Assembly (NCBI RefSeq): GCF_002632615.1
Contig: NZ_NITZ01000026.1
Coordinates: 1-45,742, forward strand
From: Xenorhabdus miraniensis
GTDB lineage: Bacteria > Pseudomonadota > Gammaproteobacteria > Enterobacterales > Enterobacteriaceae
DNA length: 45,742 nt
Reading direction: 5' to 3'
Shown here: positions 1 to 8,187 of the stretch, piece by piece
Layout of the letters: the number at the start of each line of letters is the position of its first letter
Position numbering within the stretch: the stretch's first letter is position 1
Translations under genes and position numbers: made by a program
The notes under the pieces: generated by a model
Database searches by the model: none
Told to the model about the DNA's origin: nothing
The model's input: the letters and a program-made list of their open reading frames with translations, nothing else

Positions 1-93
1 GCAGAACATCAGGCAAAATGGGCATTTTGGGCAGGGGCTGACCTGTGGGTGCGAAATGCCTGGGCGATGACGGCATTTGCGTGTGGTAAGTAA
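1..93 (+). CDS. C-terminal end of an unidentified protein (partial)
   Basis: An open frame runs in from the left edge for 30 codons and stops at TAA (91-93). The peptide is rich in Trp and Ala (for example WAFWAGADLWVRNAW), which suits the end of a membrane or conjugation-related protein. The GC content is clearly higher than in the 450 bases that follow. I do not recognise the family. It lies a few hundred bases before a TraG-like ICE fragment on the same strand, so an ICE origin is plausible but inferred. Confidence 0.35.
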   Translation, partial: AEHQAKWAFWAGADLWVRNAWAMTAFACGK

Positions 94-561
94 TGGCATA
101 TATTAACAATTAAAAGCATCCATGGTGACGACAGAGTCAAATAAATTTAACAGTATAATAAAGAAACTGATTCAATATAAAAAATATTACACCGCAATAA
201 AATAGTGAAGTTATATTTCATATTAGTGAAAATGTGTTAATCATCACATTTAAATGTAATTAAAAATCTCTGTTTCATGTAAGAGAATAAATTAAAAAAG
301 AAGAAAAGACAAATGCTAAAAGTGATAAGATTATAATATAATGATTTGTTTTTTCATGGGAAAAATCAGAATAAAATATGGTTATTACGCTAATTATTTT
401 AAAATCCTGCTAATGTGTTATTTTTCAGGATAAAATTTAAGAATAAGATCACATTTTTAATGATAAATAATATATCATTAAGTTTACGATCGCTTTCTCA
501 CTACCAGCATAATGTATAAGAATACGCTTTACTGTCATTAATCAATGGAATAAAAATAACT
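94..561. other. AT-rich intergenic DNA
   Basis: About 470 bases of very AT-rich sequence with many short A and T runs. I see no open frame with coding character, no strong hairpin and no RNA gene. It separates two GC-richer ICE-like fragments and may be decayed or newly acquired DNA. Confidence 0.5.
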
Positions 562-591
562 ATGTTTAAAAACAATAAAGGGCGTGATATG

Positions 592-1107
592 AGAAAAATG
601 GATAATCTGGAGTTTAGAATATTACAACTTCTTAGAAAAAATCCTTTTCTCGCCCAACAAGAAATCGCTGATATTATTGGAATCAGTCGTTCAAGCGTTG
701 CAGGCCATAATATCCTGATACCCCTGATTTTGTTGTTTGCGGGGTATGAATTTAAAACTGTATTCACGCTGACTTTTGTCATTTTCGCCTTGAATTTTCT
801 GACGTTCTGGTGGGAAACCGCCCGTTGGTTGGACAGTCATTTACTGGAAGCCCTGTACGGTTCAGACACCCACAGTCTGTTTAATCTGGCCGGTATTCAG
901 AACACCTCAGATGATTTAATCATGGGGCTGGTGATGGGTACGCTGTTTATTGTGCTGCCGATGGTCTGGCTGGGTGCATTAGCGTGGGCGGGTGTGCGGA
1001 TGGGGGATATGGCCGGTATGATGAGCCAGGGTGTGGGGCAGGTCAGGCAGTCTGCGGGGATGTTTGGGCAGATGGTGATGCAGCGGGTGTTGTCCAAAGG
1101 GAAATAG
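592..1107 (+). pseudogene. Chimeric ORF: HTH of a PfkB-type kinase joined to the C-terminus of a TraG-like ICE protein
   Basis: The first ~40 residues are a winged HTH of the kind found at the N-terminus of PfkB-family carbohydrate/nucleoside kinases such as YeiI (ILQLLRKNPFLAQQEIAD then ISRSSVAGH). Around position 706 the frame passes without a stop into sequence typical of the end of the TraG-N-like mating-pair protein of PFGI-1-type ICEs: hydrophobic segments, TFWWETARWLDSHLLEALYG, NLAGIQNTSDDLIM, and a Gly/Met-rich tail. Neither half is complete; the kinase domain and most of TraG are missing. The base composition also shifts at the joint. The start at 592 has a weak GGG upstream; 562 and 598 are alternatives. 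The fusion is seen in the sequence. That it is a non-functional deletion scar is inference, though an accidental HTH-membrane hybrid could still be expressed. Confidence 0.6.
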
Positions 1108-1737
1108 TCAAATGAAGTGCTTAAAACTTAAGGGACAGAACGTTATCCTCTAAGTTTAGTTTGAATGTGATATTTTCCTTTTTTTAACCTATTGATAATT
1201 GTTTCGATAATTAAAATAAGTCATATTGTCGCGTTAATGTTTTAATTCATGCTCTGCTGAATTCAGGTTTTATATTCACATAACTAACACAGCATTTATG
1301 ACCTGTATCACAAAAAAGTAAATTATTTAATGCCATTTCAGTCAATATGTCTTATATATAAAACGCTATACTTGACATGTTTATATCGATATCCTTTTTA
1401 GGGTAATAGACGATATTTAATTGTTATAGAAGCCTCAAGGGTCGCAACCGTTGAGGCTTCGCTACTTATTACTATGGCAATAAATAGTTCGTAAAAACAG
1501 TTAGTCAAATTTTTCATCTGATGAGATGTCTTATTTACATAAACCTATAAAATAGTAGGTCATGTCCATATTTTGCGGAATATGTGTTTTCATCATGTTT
1601 AATGTATCACAATGAGAAAAGGCGATTTGACTGATTTAACTTAAATGTTAAGGTTAGTTTTTTCGTTATTGAATTAATAATGAAAATAGTTAAATTAGAA
1701 CCTATTTAATGTGCTACAAAATGGATTAAAAGAAGTG
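1108..1737. other. AT-rich intergenic DNA with one strong hairpin
   Basis: About 630 bases without coding character. The only marked structure is the 32-base hairpin at 1429-1460, listed separately. No tRNA-like cloverleaf or clear promoter was recognised. Confidence 0.5.
1429..1460. repeat. Strong GC-rich hairpin
   Basis: A perfect 10-bp inverted repeat, GAAGCCTCAA (1429-1438) with TTGAGGCTTC (1451-1460). After one G/G mismatch it continues as GGT/ACC around a CGCA tetraloop. No T-run follows on either strand, so it is not an obvious intrinsic terminator. It stands out in otherwise AT-rich DNA. It could be a small-RNA stem, a protein-binding dyad or an end of a lost mobile element. Confidence 0.6.
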
Positions 1738-2148
1738 ATGAACGATACCAATAATAAGGGTAATAACAGGAAAAATAAAAAACACGCTGACTATTTTATT
1801 CCGTACAAAACGACGTATGATTTACGTTTAAGTAAAAGGGAGCCTAATTTAATCAACATCCTGATACAGGTTCAAGGCTATGAATATGGCTTTTTTACCG
1901 TGTTAGGTGTCCGCCCTTTGTCTCAACGGAGTGACGGAAAAAGTAATGCGATTTATGTCGTCAGGTGTCGGTGTGGTAAATATGCGGTCAGGACATTAAA
2001 AGCCATTAAAAATCCGAATAATGTTAATGATATGTGTGTGCATTGCCAGCATCTGTTTAGTCAAAGGCGTAAAGCAATTTTTCACACGACAGGAAACGAT
2101 GTTGATTTGTCAGAACTAACCGGAATTAAATGTAAAAATTCTTTATAA
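1738..2148 (+). CDS. Small zinc-ribbon-like protein, phage/ICE type
   Basis: A basic protein of about 136 residues. Its central part carries a CxC pair (RCRCGKYAVR) and, some 25 residues on, a CxxC pair (CVHCQHL). This four-cysteine spacing suggests a zinc ribbon. The N-terminal 20 residues are Asn/Lys-rich. The arrangement (a line ending in VLG, then V-V-R-C-R-C-G, then C-x-x-C) resembles small phage- and island-encoded proteins of unknown function. I chose ATG 1738, with a weak AGAAG just upstream; an in-frame GTG at 1711 would add nine residues. The gene is AT-rich like its surroundings and stands alone. No function is assigned. Confidence 0.55.
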   Translation: MNDTNNKGNNRKNKKHADYFIPYKTTYDLRLSKREPNLINILIQVQGYEYGFFTVLGVRPLSQRSDGKSNAIYVVRCRCGKYAVRTLKAIKNPNNVNDMCVHCQHLFSQRRKAIFHTTGNDVDLSELTGIKCKNSL

Positions 2149-2731
2149 ATTAAAGAATAAGAAAATAGTGCCGCACTTAGAAATTGAATTCTCGGAGTAC
2201 GCCTTATGGTATACGTGAGAGTAGTCCAGTCCAGACTAATTATCAGATAGAACGGAGTGAGAAACATCTGGTTATGGGGAAAACTAAATATCAGTGCCCT
2301 GTGTGTTGAGAGAACAAAATCATCAGGCAATGTCACAGTGTGGTGATTTGGGATTGAAAAATGAAATCAGGAAAAGTGAGGAATGGGATGGATCGTACTA
2401 TCAGATAACCGCCTCATATAAGTACACTATCAGTCCGCCTGAAACCGTCGACAAAAATCCTTTTATACTCTGGTGGCGTGAATGTTTTATTTGAGAAATC
2501 GTCTTTAATTTTCCGTTAATCATTTCGATAATAAAATGCTTTGATAGCATTCTCTTACCCCACTCAGCAGGCGAGTAGGCACGCACAAGTGCTTGCTGAG
2601 AGGATTCCCACATCTCACCATTTCAGTACACAAATTTATATACAAGGCTCTGCTGGTCTTCATATTTTAGGTAAAAATATCGTTTTATGAACTGGGGGAG
2701 TGGGTAGCAACTCACCCAGTCCGATATTCTC
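2149..2731. other. Non-coding or decayed DNA between the zinc-ribbon gene and queF
   Basis: No convincing gene. At about 2276-2312 the plus strand reads a short piece with a CPVC motif (KYQCPVC) immediately followed by a stop, reminiscent of the zinc-finger start of IS1-type InsA proteins. It is too short and degenerate to call. The short overlapping frames here lack coding character. Confidence 0.4.
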
Positions 2732-3568
2732 TTACTGACGGATAAGCCGTCCCGTGAGGGGGGCACTTTCATAATTACTTCTGAAAGGGTTAATATCCAG
2801 CCCTCCCCGTCTTGTATAACGGGCAAATACGGTTAATTTCTCTGGTCGGCAATAATGCATGATATCATTGTAAATTCGCTCTACACATTGTTCATGAAAC
2901 TCGTTATGTGTTCTGAAGGAAATAAGATAGCGCAGCAGTTTTTCATGATTAATTTTTGCACCCTCATAGCGAATAACAACGCTGCCCCAGTCAGGTTGGT
3001 TTGTGACCAGACAGTTTGATTTTAAGAGATTTGAATTCAATGTTTCAGAGACAATACCCGCTTCTGCTGAAACGGAATCTGCCAGTATCATCGCATCAAA
3101 GTCATACCCGTCTATTTCGATATCCAGGTCATCCAGTGACTGGCCTGAGAGTGGGCTGATTTCATGGCCATATCCCTCAAGGTGAGGGTAGAGCTTCACT
3201 TCCACAGGCTGGCCGGCTGTCTGAGACAGATCTTTTTTCATGGCCTGGATCACATCATCAGTCGTTTCAAACTGAGTCTGGTTAAAACTGTTGAGATACA
3301 GCTTGAATGATTTAGATTCAATTAATCCCGGGCTGGTTGCCGGAATAGTAAACTCACCGATTGCGACTACCGGTTTCCCTTTACTATTCAGCCAGGAAAG
3401 TTCCCACGCGGTCCAAAGATCAAAACCCTGAAATGGCAATGAATCAGAACTGATATTGATAATATCACGCGCGAGTGATCGCGGAAGTGTTTCAAGTAAT
3501 TCTGGAGAATAACTTTGTATGTAATCGGTTTTTGTTCCAAGATGTGTTATTGATTTTTTAATATCCAT
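2732..3568 (-). CDS. queF: NADPH-dependent 7-cyano-7-deazaguanine reductase QueF
   Basis: QueF reduces the nitrile of preQ0 to the amine of preQ1, a late step in making the queuosine base of tRNA, in the cytoplasm. The 278-residue length fits the long, two-domain type II (E. coli) form. The N-terminal half contains the NADPH-binding signature ([12 protein letters not shown]). The second half contains the catalytic block [15 protein letters not shown], with the nucleophilic Cys and the proton-donating Asp both present, and the conserved end ([16 protein letters not shown]) is intact, so the enzyme is probably active. It is the last gene of a three-gene operon, 13 bases after the transporter, with AGAGAAG ahead of its ATG. 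In E. coli queF is unlinked to a transporter gene, so its place in an island operon is unusual. Confidence 0.93.
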   Translation of the reverse strand: MDIKKSITHLGTKTDYIQSYSPELLETLPRSLARDIINISSDSLPFQGFDLWTAWELSWLNSKGKPVVAIGEFTIPATSPGLIESKSFKLYLNSFNQTQFETTDDVIQAMKKDLSQTAGQPVEVKLYPHLEGYGHEISPLSGQSLDDLDIEIDGYDFDAMILADSVSAEAGIVSETLNSNLLKSNCLVTNQPDWGSVVIRYEGAKINHEKLLRYLISFRTHNEFHEQCVERIYNDIMHYCRPEKLTVFARYTRRGGLDINPFRSNYESAPLTGRLIRQ

Positions 3569-3581
3569 GATGACTTCTCTT

Positions 3582-4439
3582 CTATGAGGTTATATATTTT
3601 CTGAATAGTGCCCGGGTAGCATAGATAGGTCCAACACCGACAATGGCATAGGTCATTTTGATAATAAACTGGGAAAAAATAATTGTTTTAATCGTGTCGG
3701 CATCAAGCGTGTTATAAAATGCCAGTGTACAAAAAATAATACTGTCCAGTGCGGCCGCTATTGTTGTGCTGGTTATGATGCGAATAAAAAGATAACGGGA
3801 ATTGGTCAGTTCTTTGATTTTACATAACAGCCATGAATTGACATTCTCAGAGACAATATAAGCCACTGAAGACGCGACAAGGACAGCAGTAATGCTATGG
3901 ACAATCTCAGTATAGGCTTCTGCTAACCCCCACTCTTTAAGGCCCGGCAGCACTGCGGTGAACATCAGGCCGAGAACAAACAGGATATTGGTAATAAACG
4001 AAAAAAGAATCGCCTTTCTGGCCAGGCGAAGGCCGTAAAACTCATTGAGCATGTCAACAAGGATGAATGTGAGTGGGTAAAAAAAGACTGCGGCGGGTAT
4101 CACCATATTAATATAGGGAATGCTCACTGGTTTTATCCCTGTCACTGTGCAAAAAATACAGATAATGGCCAGAGAAAGCGCAATCACCAGATAGGCGAAC
4201 CAGGAACGTTCGTGCCGATCCGTGAGGTCATAGGCAGTTACCGTATCCTCACTGCCATAAATCCGGCGATAGACCTCCCTGAGTTCATTTCTGTTGAGAT
4301 CTTCTGAGACCTGGCTACTTTCCAATTCCTTTAACGGTATACTGATGCTTTTCCCCGTAGACAGGATCATGATATTCGCCCTTATCGCGTCGGAAGAGCG
4401 ACTGAAACCCAGCAGTTTATATTTTTGATTACCTGACAC
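3582..4439 (-). CDS. Queuosine-precursor transporter (YhhQ/VUT family) with extra N-terminal domain
   Basis: From about residue 80 on, the protein is a six-helix inner-membrane transporter of the VUT/YhhQ family, which imports preQ0/preQ1. Characteristic stretches are [37 protein letters not shown] and [10 protein letters not shown]. It is 285 residues against about 220 for E. coli YhhQ. The excess is an N-terminal soluble region of ~80 residues (starting [20 protein letters not shown]) that I do not recognise. The start is a GTG with AGGAG eight bases upstream, placed directly after the stop of the regulator gene, so the two are co-transcribed and probably translationally coupled. With QueF downstream the operon forms a salvage route: import of preQ0, then reduction to preQ1. 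What the N-terminal domain does is unknown. Confidence 0.85.
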   Translation of the reverse strand: MSGNQKYKLLGFSRSSDAIRANIMILSTGKSISIPLKELESSQVSEDLNRNELREVYRRIYGSEDTVTAYDLTDRHERSWFAYLVIALSLAIICIFCTVTGIKPVSIPYINMVIPAAVFFYPLTFILVDMLNEFYGLRLARKAILFSFITNILFVLGLMFTAVLPGLKEWGLAEAYTEIVHSITAVLVASSVAYIVSENVNSWLLCKIKELTNSRYLFIRIITSTTIAAALDSIIFCTLAFYNTLDADTIKTIIFSQFIIKMTYAIVGVGPIYATRALFRKYITS

Positions 4440-4456
4440 AGCTAATGCTCCTTTGC

Positions 4457-5068
4457 TTACGAAATGCGTTCTTCAATGATGATTCCAATCAATTGCTCAT
4501 TTATGGTTGGCACTTTTTTTGCGCAACCAGACATATCATGGAGATAAAATCCTTTTTCGGGTGCATATATTAGCGATGGCTGATTTTTTACAGGTGCGGC
4601 ATAGCGCTTAATGATTAATGTATCACCGGGGAAAAAAATTTTATCAATTTCAGTTTCTACCGTCAGCCCAATCAGATTTGCGCCTTCTTCGAAGGCCCAG
4701 ATGACCGGGTATTTCATGACAAGCTGGCCAATACGATCTTCCATACTGGCTAACACGTCTGACTGGGGAACAAGCGGAATAGCAGATGGGTTTCTGTTAC
4801 CCTCAGCGGAGAGGGTATTGTCTATGCGATCAAGCTCTTCAATGTTGCAATGTTCTATGACATCGCACTTGACACCGAAAAAATCGGCAATCCTTGTGAT
4901 AGTTGAATGTTGAACTTTATTTATTTGACCATCAAGAATTTTATAGAGTGTTGTTCTTGTAACACCTGAGCGCATAGCCAGTGAGGACTTATTCTCACCA
5001 TTTTTTCTCATCATGTACTCAATGTTACTAATAATATTAGATTTTCTTTTTATTCCTGATGTTTTCAT
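4457..5068 (-). CDS. XRE-family regulator with LexA/CI-like C-terminal fold
   Basis: Residues ~12-70 form an XRE helix-turn-helix (KSSLAMRSGVTRTTLYKILDG). The C-terminal ~80 residues look like the beta-rich S24/LexA fold (FFPGDTLIIKRYAAP, then LIGIIIEERIS at the end). The Ser-Met nucleophile and catalytic Lys expected of a self-cleaving LexA or CI are not apparent, so self-cleavage is unlikely; the domain may serve for dimerisation or ligand sensing. It is the first gene of the operon with the queuosine-precursor transporter (18 bases downstream) and queF, so it probably regulates that operon and itself. No clear operator was found in the AT-rich upstream DNA. The HTH is clear; the ligand and targets are inference. 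Confidence 0.8.
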   Translation of the reverse strand: MKTSGIKRKSNIISNIEYMMRKNGENKSSLAMRSGVTRTTLYKILDGQINKVQHSTITRIADFFGVKCDVIEHCNIEELDRIDNTLSAEGNRNPSAIPLVPQSDVLASMEDRIGQLVMKYPVIWAFEEGANLIGLTVETEIDKIFFPGDTLIIKRYAAPVKNQPSLIYAPEKGFYLHDMSGCAKKVPTINEQLIGIIIEERIS

Positions 5069-5858
5069 TTCGGAAAATAATAATGTTGTTAGGTTTTTTC
5101 TTCAGACATTACATGATTAACTTGTTACTTTCCATAATATTTTTCGATACGTAGCTTTATAAGAACAGTCAGTGGTAAGTTTTTTTTTACATAAAAAACA
5201 TGACAGTATGCAAAGAATGTACAATTTCATGCACTTTTTGATTATTTTTATGTTGATCTTATTGAATGATGCGTGCTTAATTACTCGCAGTAGTATCTAA
5301 CTGACCGAATATATTAATTATTATACAAATAAAATAATTACAATATAAAATTATTAGCGAAGCCACACCAGGGAACGAGCACACTATTTTAACTGATTTT
5401 TAAAGGTTATTATTTAAAAAAAAACAACGTTAATGGTGTTTGTATCGGGTTAAATTTAACCAAAAACACAATCCTTTAAACTCCTATAGTCAACCGAAGA
5501 GTTAAAGAACAATATTGACATTTTAAGTGCGAATATTAATCAAAGTATGCTCGCGCTTTGAAGTTACATCAGGTTATTATTTCAATAAAGGAGTTTATGT
5601 AGGGTTACCATTTCTATGGGTTTTATATTTTATCGCATTAAATTTGAGTTATTGAAGATATGAGAAGAGCAGATCATAAACATGCTTTAAATTTAGAGTA
5701 ATCTACTTATTTTTCACCGATGAAGTAAATGAATTATCTTATGTACACTAGGGAAACTTCATTTCTGGTAGGATAGTTTTGTCAGGAAAGTATATAAGTG
5801 AAATAAGCAGTTATACAATAGCAGAGAGTAATTTTTCAGTACCGGATGTTGGGAAATA

Positions 5859-5882
5859 CCAACTTAACATTTGTTAAGTTGG
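5859..5882. repeat. Perfect palindrome in AT-rich DNA
   Basis: CCAACTTAACA (5859-5869) and TGTTAAGTTGG (5872-5882) are perfect inverted repeats separated by only two bases. The tiny spacer favours a protein-binding dyad or a cruciform over an RNA hairpin with a normal loop. There is no gene within several hundred bases on either side. Confidence 0.55.
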
Positions 5883-6338
5883 CATCTGTGGTGATTTGAA
5901 TATCTCAATGTGGATTTAGATAAATATGTGGTACGGAGCGGTTACCTTTTGAGTGTCTAATTTCAAGTGTGAGTAACACCCATAAAGATAATCTATTAAT
6001 AATTTAAATAACGCAATATGACTATCACATCAGTTTAATTTTGAGATTATTGTCACGATTATTATGATTACTTTTCTTGTGATTGAGTAAAATACTTCTT
6101 TAAGGAAATCCCTAACTGTCTATTGGATTTGTAGTGGAGCAATGGTTCTGGATATCTGACAAGCCAATTAAGGGTATGAACAAAGGAAAAATTATTTTCA
6201 TCAAGAAAATAATAGTACGTCCTTTCTCACCTTATCATCGAATAAAAATTTGACCTCGTTCAACCCAACCGATAAGGTATTTAACTGTTACCAATGGTCC
6301 ATCGCCTGTAAGGATCAGCGTTGAGCGGCGGACTAAAA

Positions 6339-6406
6339 CTCCCGTAGCCTGAAAGGGAGTGCATGTAATGCGGTACATCTGCGCACTTTTGGAAGCAGAT
6401 ATCATC
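6339..6406. repeat. 68-bp structured repeat, copy 1
   Basis: This is 87% identical over its whole length, without gaps, to 27416-27483. Both copies can fold into three consecutive hairpins: CTCCC/GGGAG, a 4-bp stem with a triloop (here GCAT/ATGC, 6361-6364 with 6368-6371), and ATCTGC/GCAGAT. Seven of nine differences fall in the middle hairpin region, and its stem stays paired through two compensatory changes. This points to a structured RNA. A minus-strand reading (phage C4/isrK antisense-RNA type, or remnant of a small phage ORF) should be tested. Strand and function are not established. Confidence 0.5.
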
Positions 6407-6580
6407 AGACACATCATTCAACGCTTTGATGATGAAAGTTTCCCGGTGTTATTCACAACCGGCTTACCCACACAATAGAGGCAGAGCACACTCTGTTTCA
6501 CGCTAATCAATACCGCTTTAACCGGTGCAACATTCACTTACATTTCAATCCATCACGATAAACGTCACGAAAATTGCGCA

Positions 6581-6620
6581 GCGTCACTTGTGTTGAAGCG
6601 CAGCGATTACCAAGTGACGC
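6581..6620. repeat. 10-bp inverted repeat
   Basis: GCGTCACTTG (6581-6590) is perfectly complementary to CAAGTGACGC (6611-6620), with a 20-base spacer. It lies in a GC-richer remnant ahead of the integrase-domain gene. No T-run follows. Its function is unknown; it could be a recombinase or regulator site belonging to the element. Confidence 0.4.
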
Positions 6621-7044
6621 CGCAGGGCGGCCAACGACCAGAGCACGTCCAGTCTGGCTTTACGACCAATTTGAACCCTGCATTACTCAGTGAAACCACT
6701 CAAAACAGACCATTAACCGCCATTTTGTTTGATTGATAAACGATCGTCCTATCGGATTTTCAACCCACTGCCTGATTGCAGGCTGATGCAGTAAAAATTA
6801 AGGAGAAATGAATCACGTCAAGATAATGAGGCGTTCATCCTGAACTGATCAGGCTCTGAACGGGGAGCATGTCATCGCTGTGCTGAGCACGTCGCGAGCT
6901 CCTGCAATAACTCAACACAATCCCGCCCTGCTACACATTGTCTGACGCACCACGGAACGGTGAACCTGAACCGACACGCAGGGAATTGTTTTAAAAACGA
7001 CTAAAAATGAATAAAACAAACGCAAAGCAGCAGAAGAGGCGAGA

Positions 7045-7962
7045 ATGGCGCAGGGATCGACACGTTCAAAGGTTGAGCAGTTCAGAAAAGTCTTTATCAC
7101 TCATGCCCGACAGGCGGGCGGAAGTTTTGTTACGGTGGCGGATCGGGAGCGAATTGCCCGGCAGTTCCTTGATTATTTGAAAGACAATGGCATCAAACTC
7201 CGGCAAATGGATAGCCTGAAGGTGAAATATATTGAGCGCTACATCGCTGAACGCAAAGCCAACAATCTCAGTCACCGGACACTGCAAAATGAAATGTCGG
7301 TTCTGCGAGCCATCTTAGCGCAGGCGGGAAAGTACAAGCTGGCTGATCCCGATAATGCCCGCCTGAGTAACCGGGCATTGGGTATCGCTGATATAAGCCG
7401 CAAGGGAACGAAAATGGCGCTGACCCCGGCTGCGTTCCGGGACATTTTTCAGCAGGTGGAACAAAAAGACCGGCGTGTCGCGGCTGTGATGCAACTGGCG
7501 TATGTGCTGGGACTGCGTACCAAAGAAGCGGTCGAAGCCTACAAATCGTTAACGACCTGGAAGAAAGCGCTGGAAAACGGGCATACCTCCGTGCGGGTGG
7601 TGTTCGGTACTAAAGGCGGACGTCCACGGCAGACGGTTATATTGGATCGGGAAGCTCTGCAACACGCAATTGCCTATGCGGAACGTGAGCAAGCCGGGTG
7701 CAGTGGCAAATTGATTGATAAACCCACGATCACGCAGGCCATCGACCGTTACCGCTATATTGTCAGACATGCAGGACTGCACGGCAATAAAGCGCCACAC
7801 AGCATGCGGTATCATTTTGCTCAGCAATCCGGACAGCATTATCAAACGCAGGGTTTTAATGATAAGGAAGTGTTAGCGCTGGTTTCGATGGACTTGGGGC
7901 ATGGTGATGGTCGGGGACGTTATATCCGGCAGGTTTATTACCGGAATAGTGATGATGAGTGA
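7045..7962 (+). CDS. Integrase-domain (tyrosine recombinase) protein
   Basis: A 305-residue tyrosine recombinase of the type with an N-terminal SAM-like DNA-binding domain (residues ~10-100) and a C-terminal catalytic domain, as found on ICEs and islands. Catalytic candidates are visible: Arg in LGLRTKEA, His and Arg in PHSMRYHFAQ, His in DLGHGDGRG, and the nucleophile Tyr in YIRQVYY. The set looks complete. The ATG at 7045 has GAGGCGAGA upstream. A diverged copy of the last 19 codons recurs at 27235-27291, at the far side of the toxin cargo. The IS481 element is inserted 225 bases downstream. It is probably a resident recombinase of the degraded element; whether it still acts is unknown. Confidence 0.8.
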   Translation: MAQGSTRSKVEQFRKVFITHARQAGGSFVTVADRERIARQFLDYLKDNGIKLRQMDSLKVKYIERYIAERKANNLSHRTLQNEMSVLRAILAQAGKYKLADPDNARLSNRALGIADISRKGTKMALTPAAFRDIFQQVEQKDRRVAAVMQLAYVLGLRTKEAVEAYKSLTTWKKALENGHTSVRVVFGTKGGRPRQTVILDREALQHAIAYAEREQAGCSGKLIDKPTITQAIDRYRYIVRHAGLHGNKAPHSMRYHFAQQSGQHYQTQGFNDKEVLALVSMDLGHGDGRGRYIRQVYYRNSDDE

Positions 7963-8046
7963 GGCTATATTGGATAGAAAACTCAGAAAGCTCACACACA
8001 GAAAAATCTGGGGATTTAGCTTACAATTCTTATTTGCAACGGTGCC

Positions 8047-8177
8047 TAATACTACAGCCGTAATCATCCCAAAATTAATGTGTTATCTGATAATCAATAA
8101 ACTGAGAAATTGTATCATTTCAAGCTGTTCTACGGACAGATTTCCAATTGAGAAAAACAAATACAGCTGTAGTATTA
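8047..8177. mobile_element. Possible 131-bp MITE with terminal inverted repeats
   Basis: TAATACTACAGC (8047-8058) and GCTGTAGTATTA (8166-8177) are perfect 12-bp inverted repeats. The match extends to 18 bp with two mismatches. The outermost TA on each side would fit a TA target duplication of IS630/Tc1 type. The interior has no gene. This is a structural call only; no second copy is present in the window. Confidence 0.35.
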
Positions 8178-8187
8178 ATAAGTGAAT

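Larger units (their letters stand above)
5069..7044. other. Two-kilobase gene desert between the queF operon and an integrase
   Basis: Positions 5069-6230 are extremely AT-rich, with no coding-like frame and a single perfect palindrome (5859-5882). From about 6240 the GC content rises and the sequence looks like decayed element DNA. It contains copy 1 of a 68-bp repeat (6339-6406) and an inverted repeat (6581-6620). The last ~250 bases before the integrase gene have no recognisable coding content and probably carry its promoter. Confidence 0.5.

Noticed and set aside
2276..2312. CPVC-containing peptide resembling the start of IS1 InsA
   Set aside because: Only about ten residues before a stop, with no terminal repeats or following transposase sequence.
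4457..5068. Self-cleaving LexA/CI-type phage repressor
   Set aside because: The fold-like C-terminus is there, but the Ser nucleophile context and catalytic Lys are not evident and no phage genes adjoin it.
6235..6417. Minus-strand 60-codon frame covering the 68-bp repeat
   Set aside because: Parts of the peptide are shared with the other copy, but the differences between the copies keep RNA pairing better than they keep protein sequence, and no ribosome site is seen. Left open as an alternative to a structured RNA.
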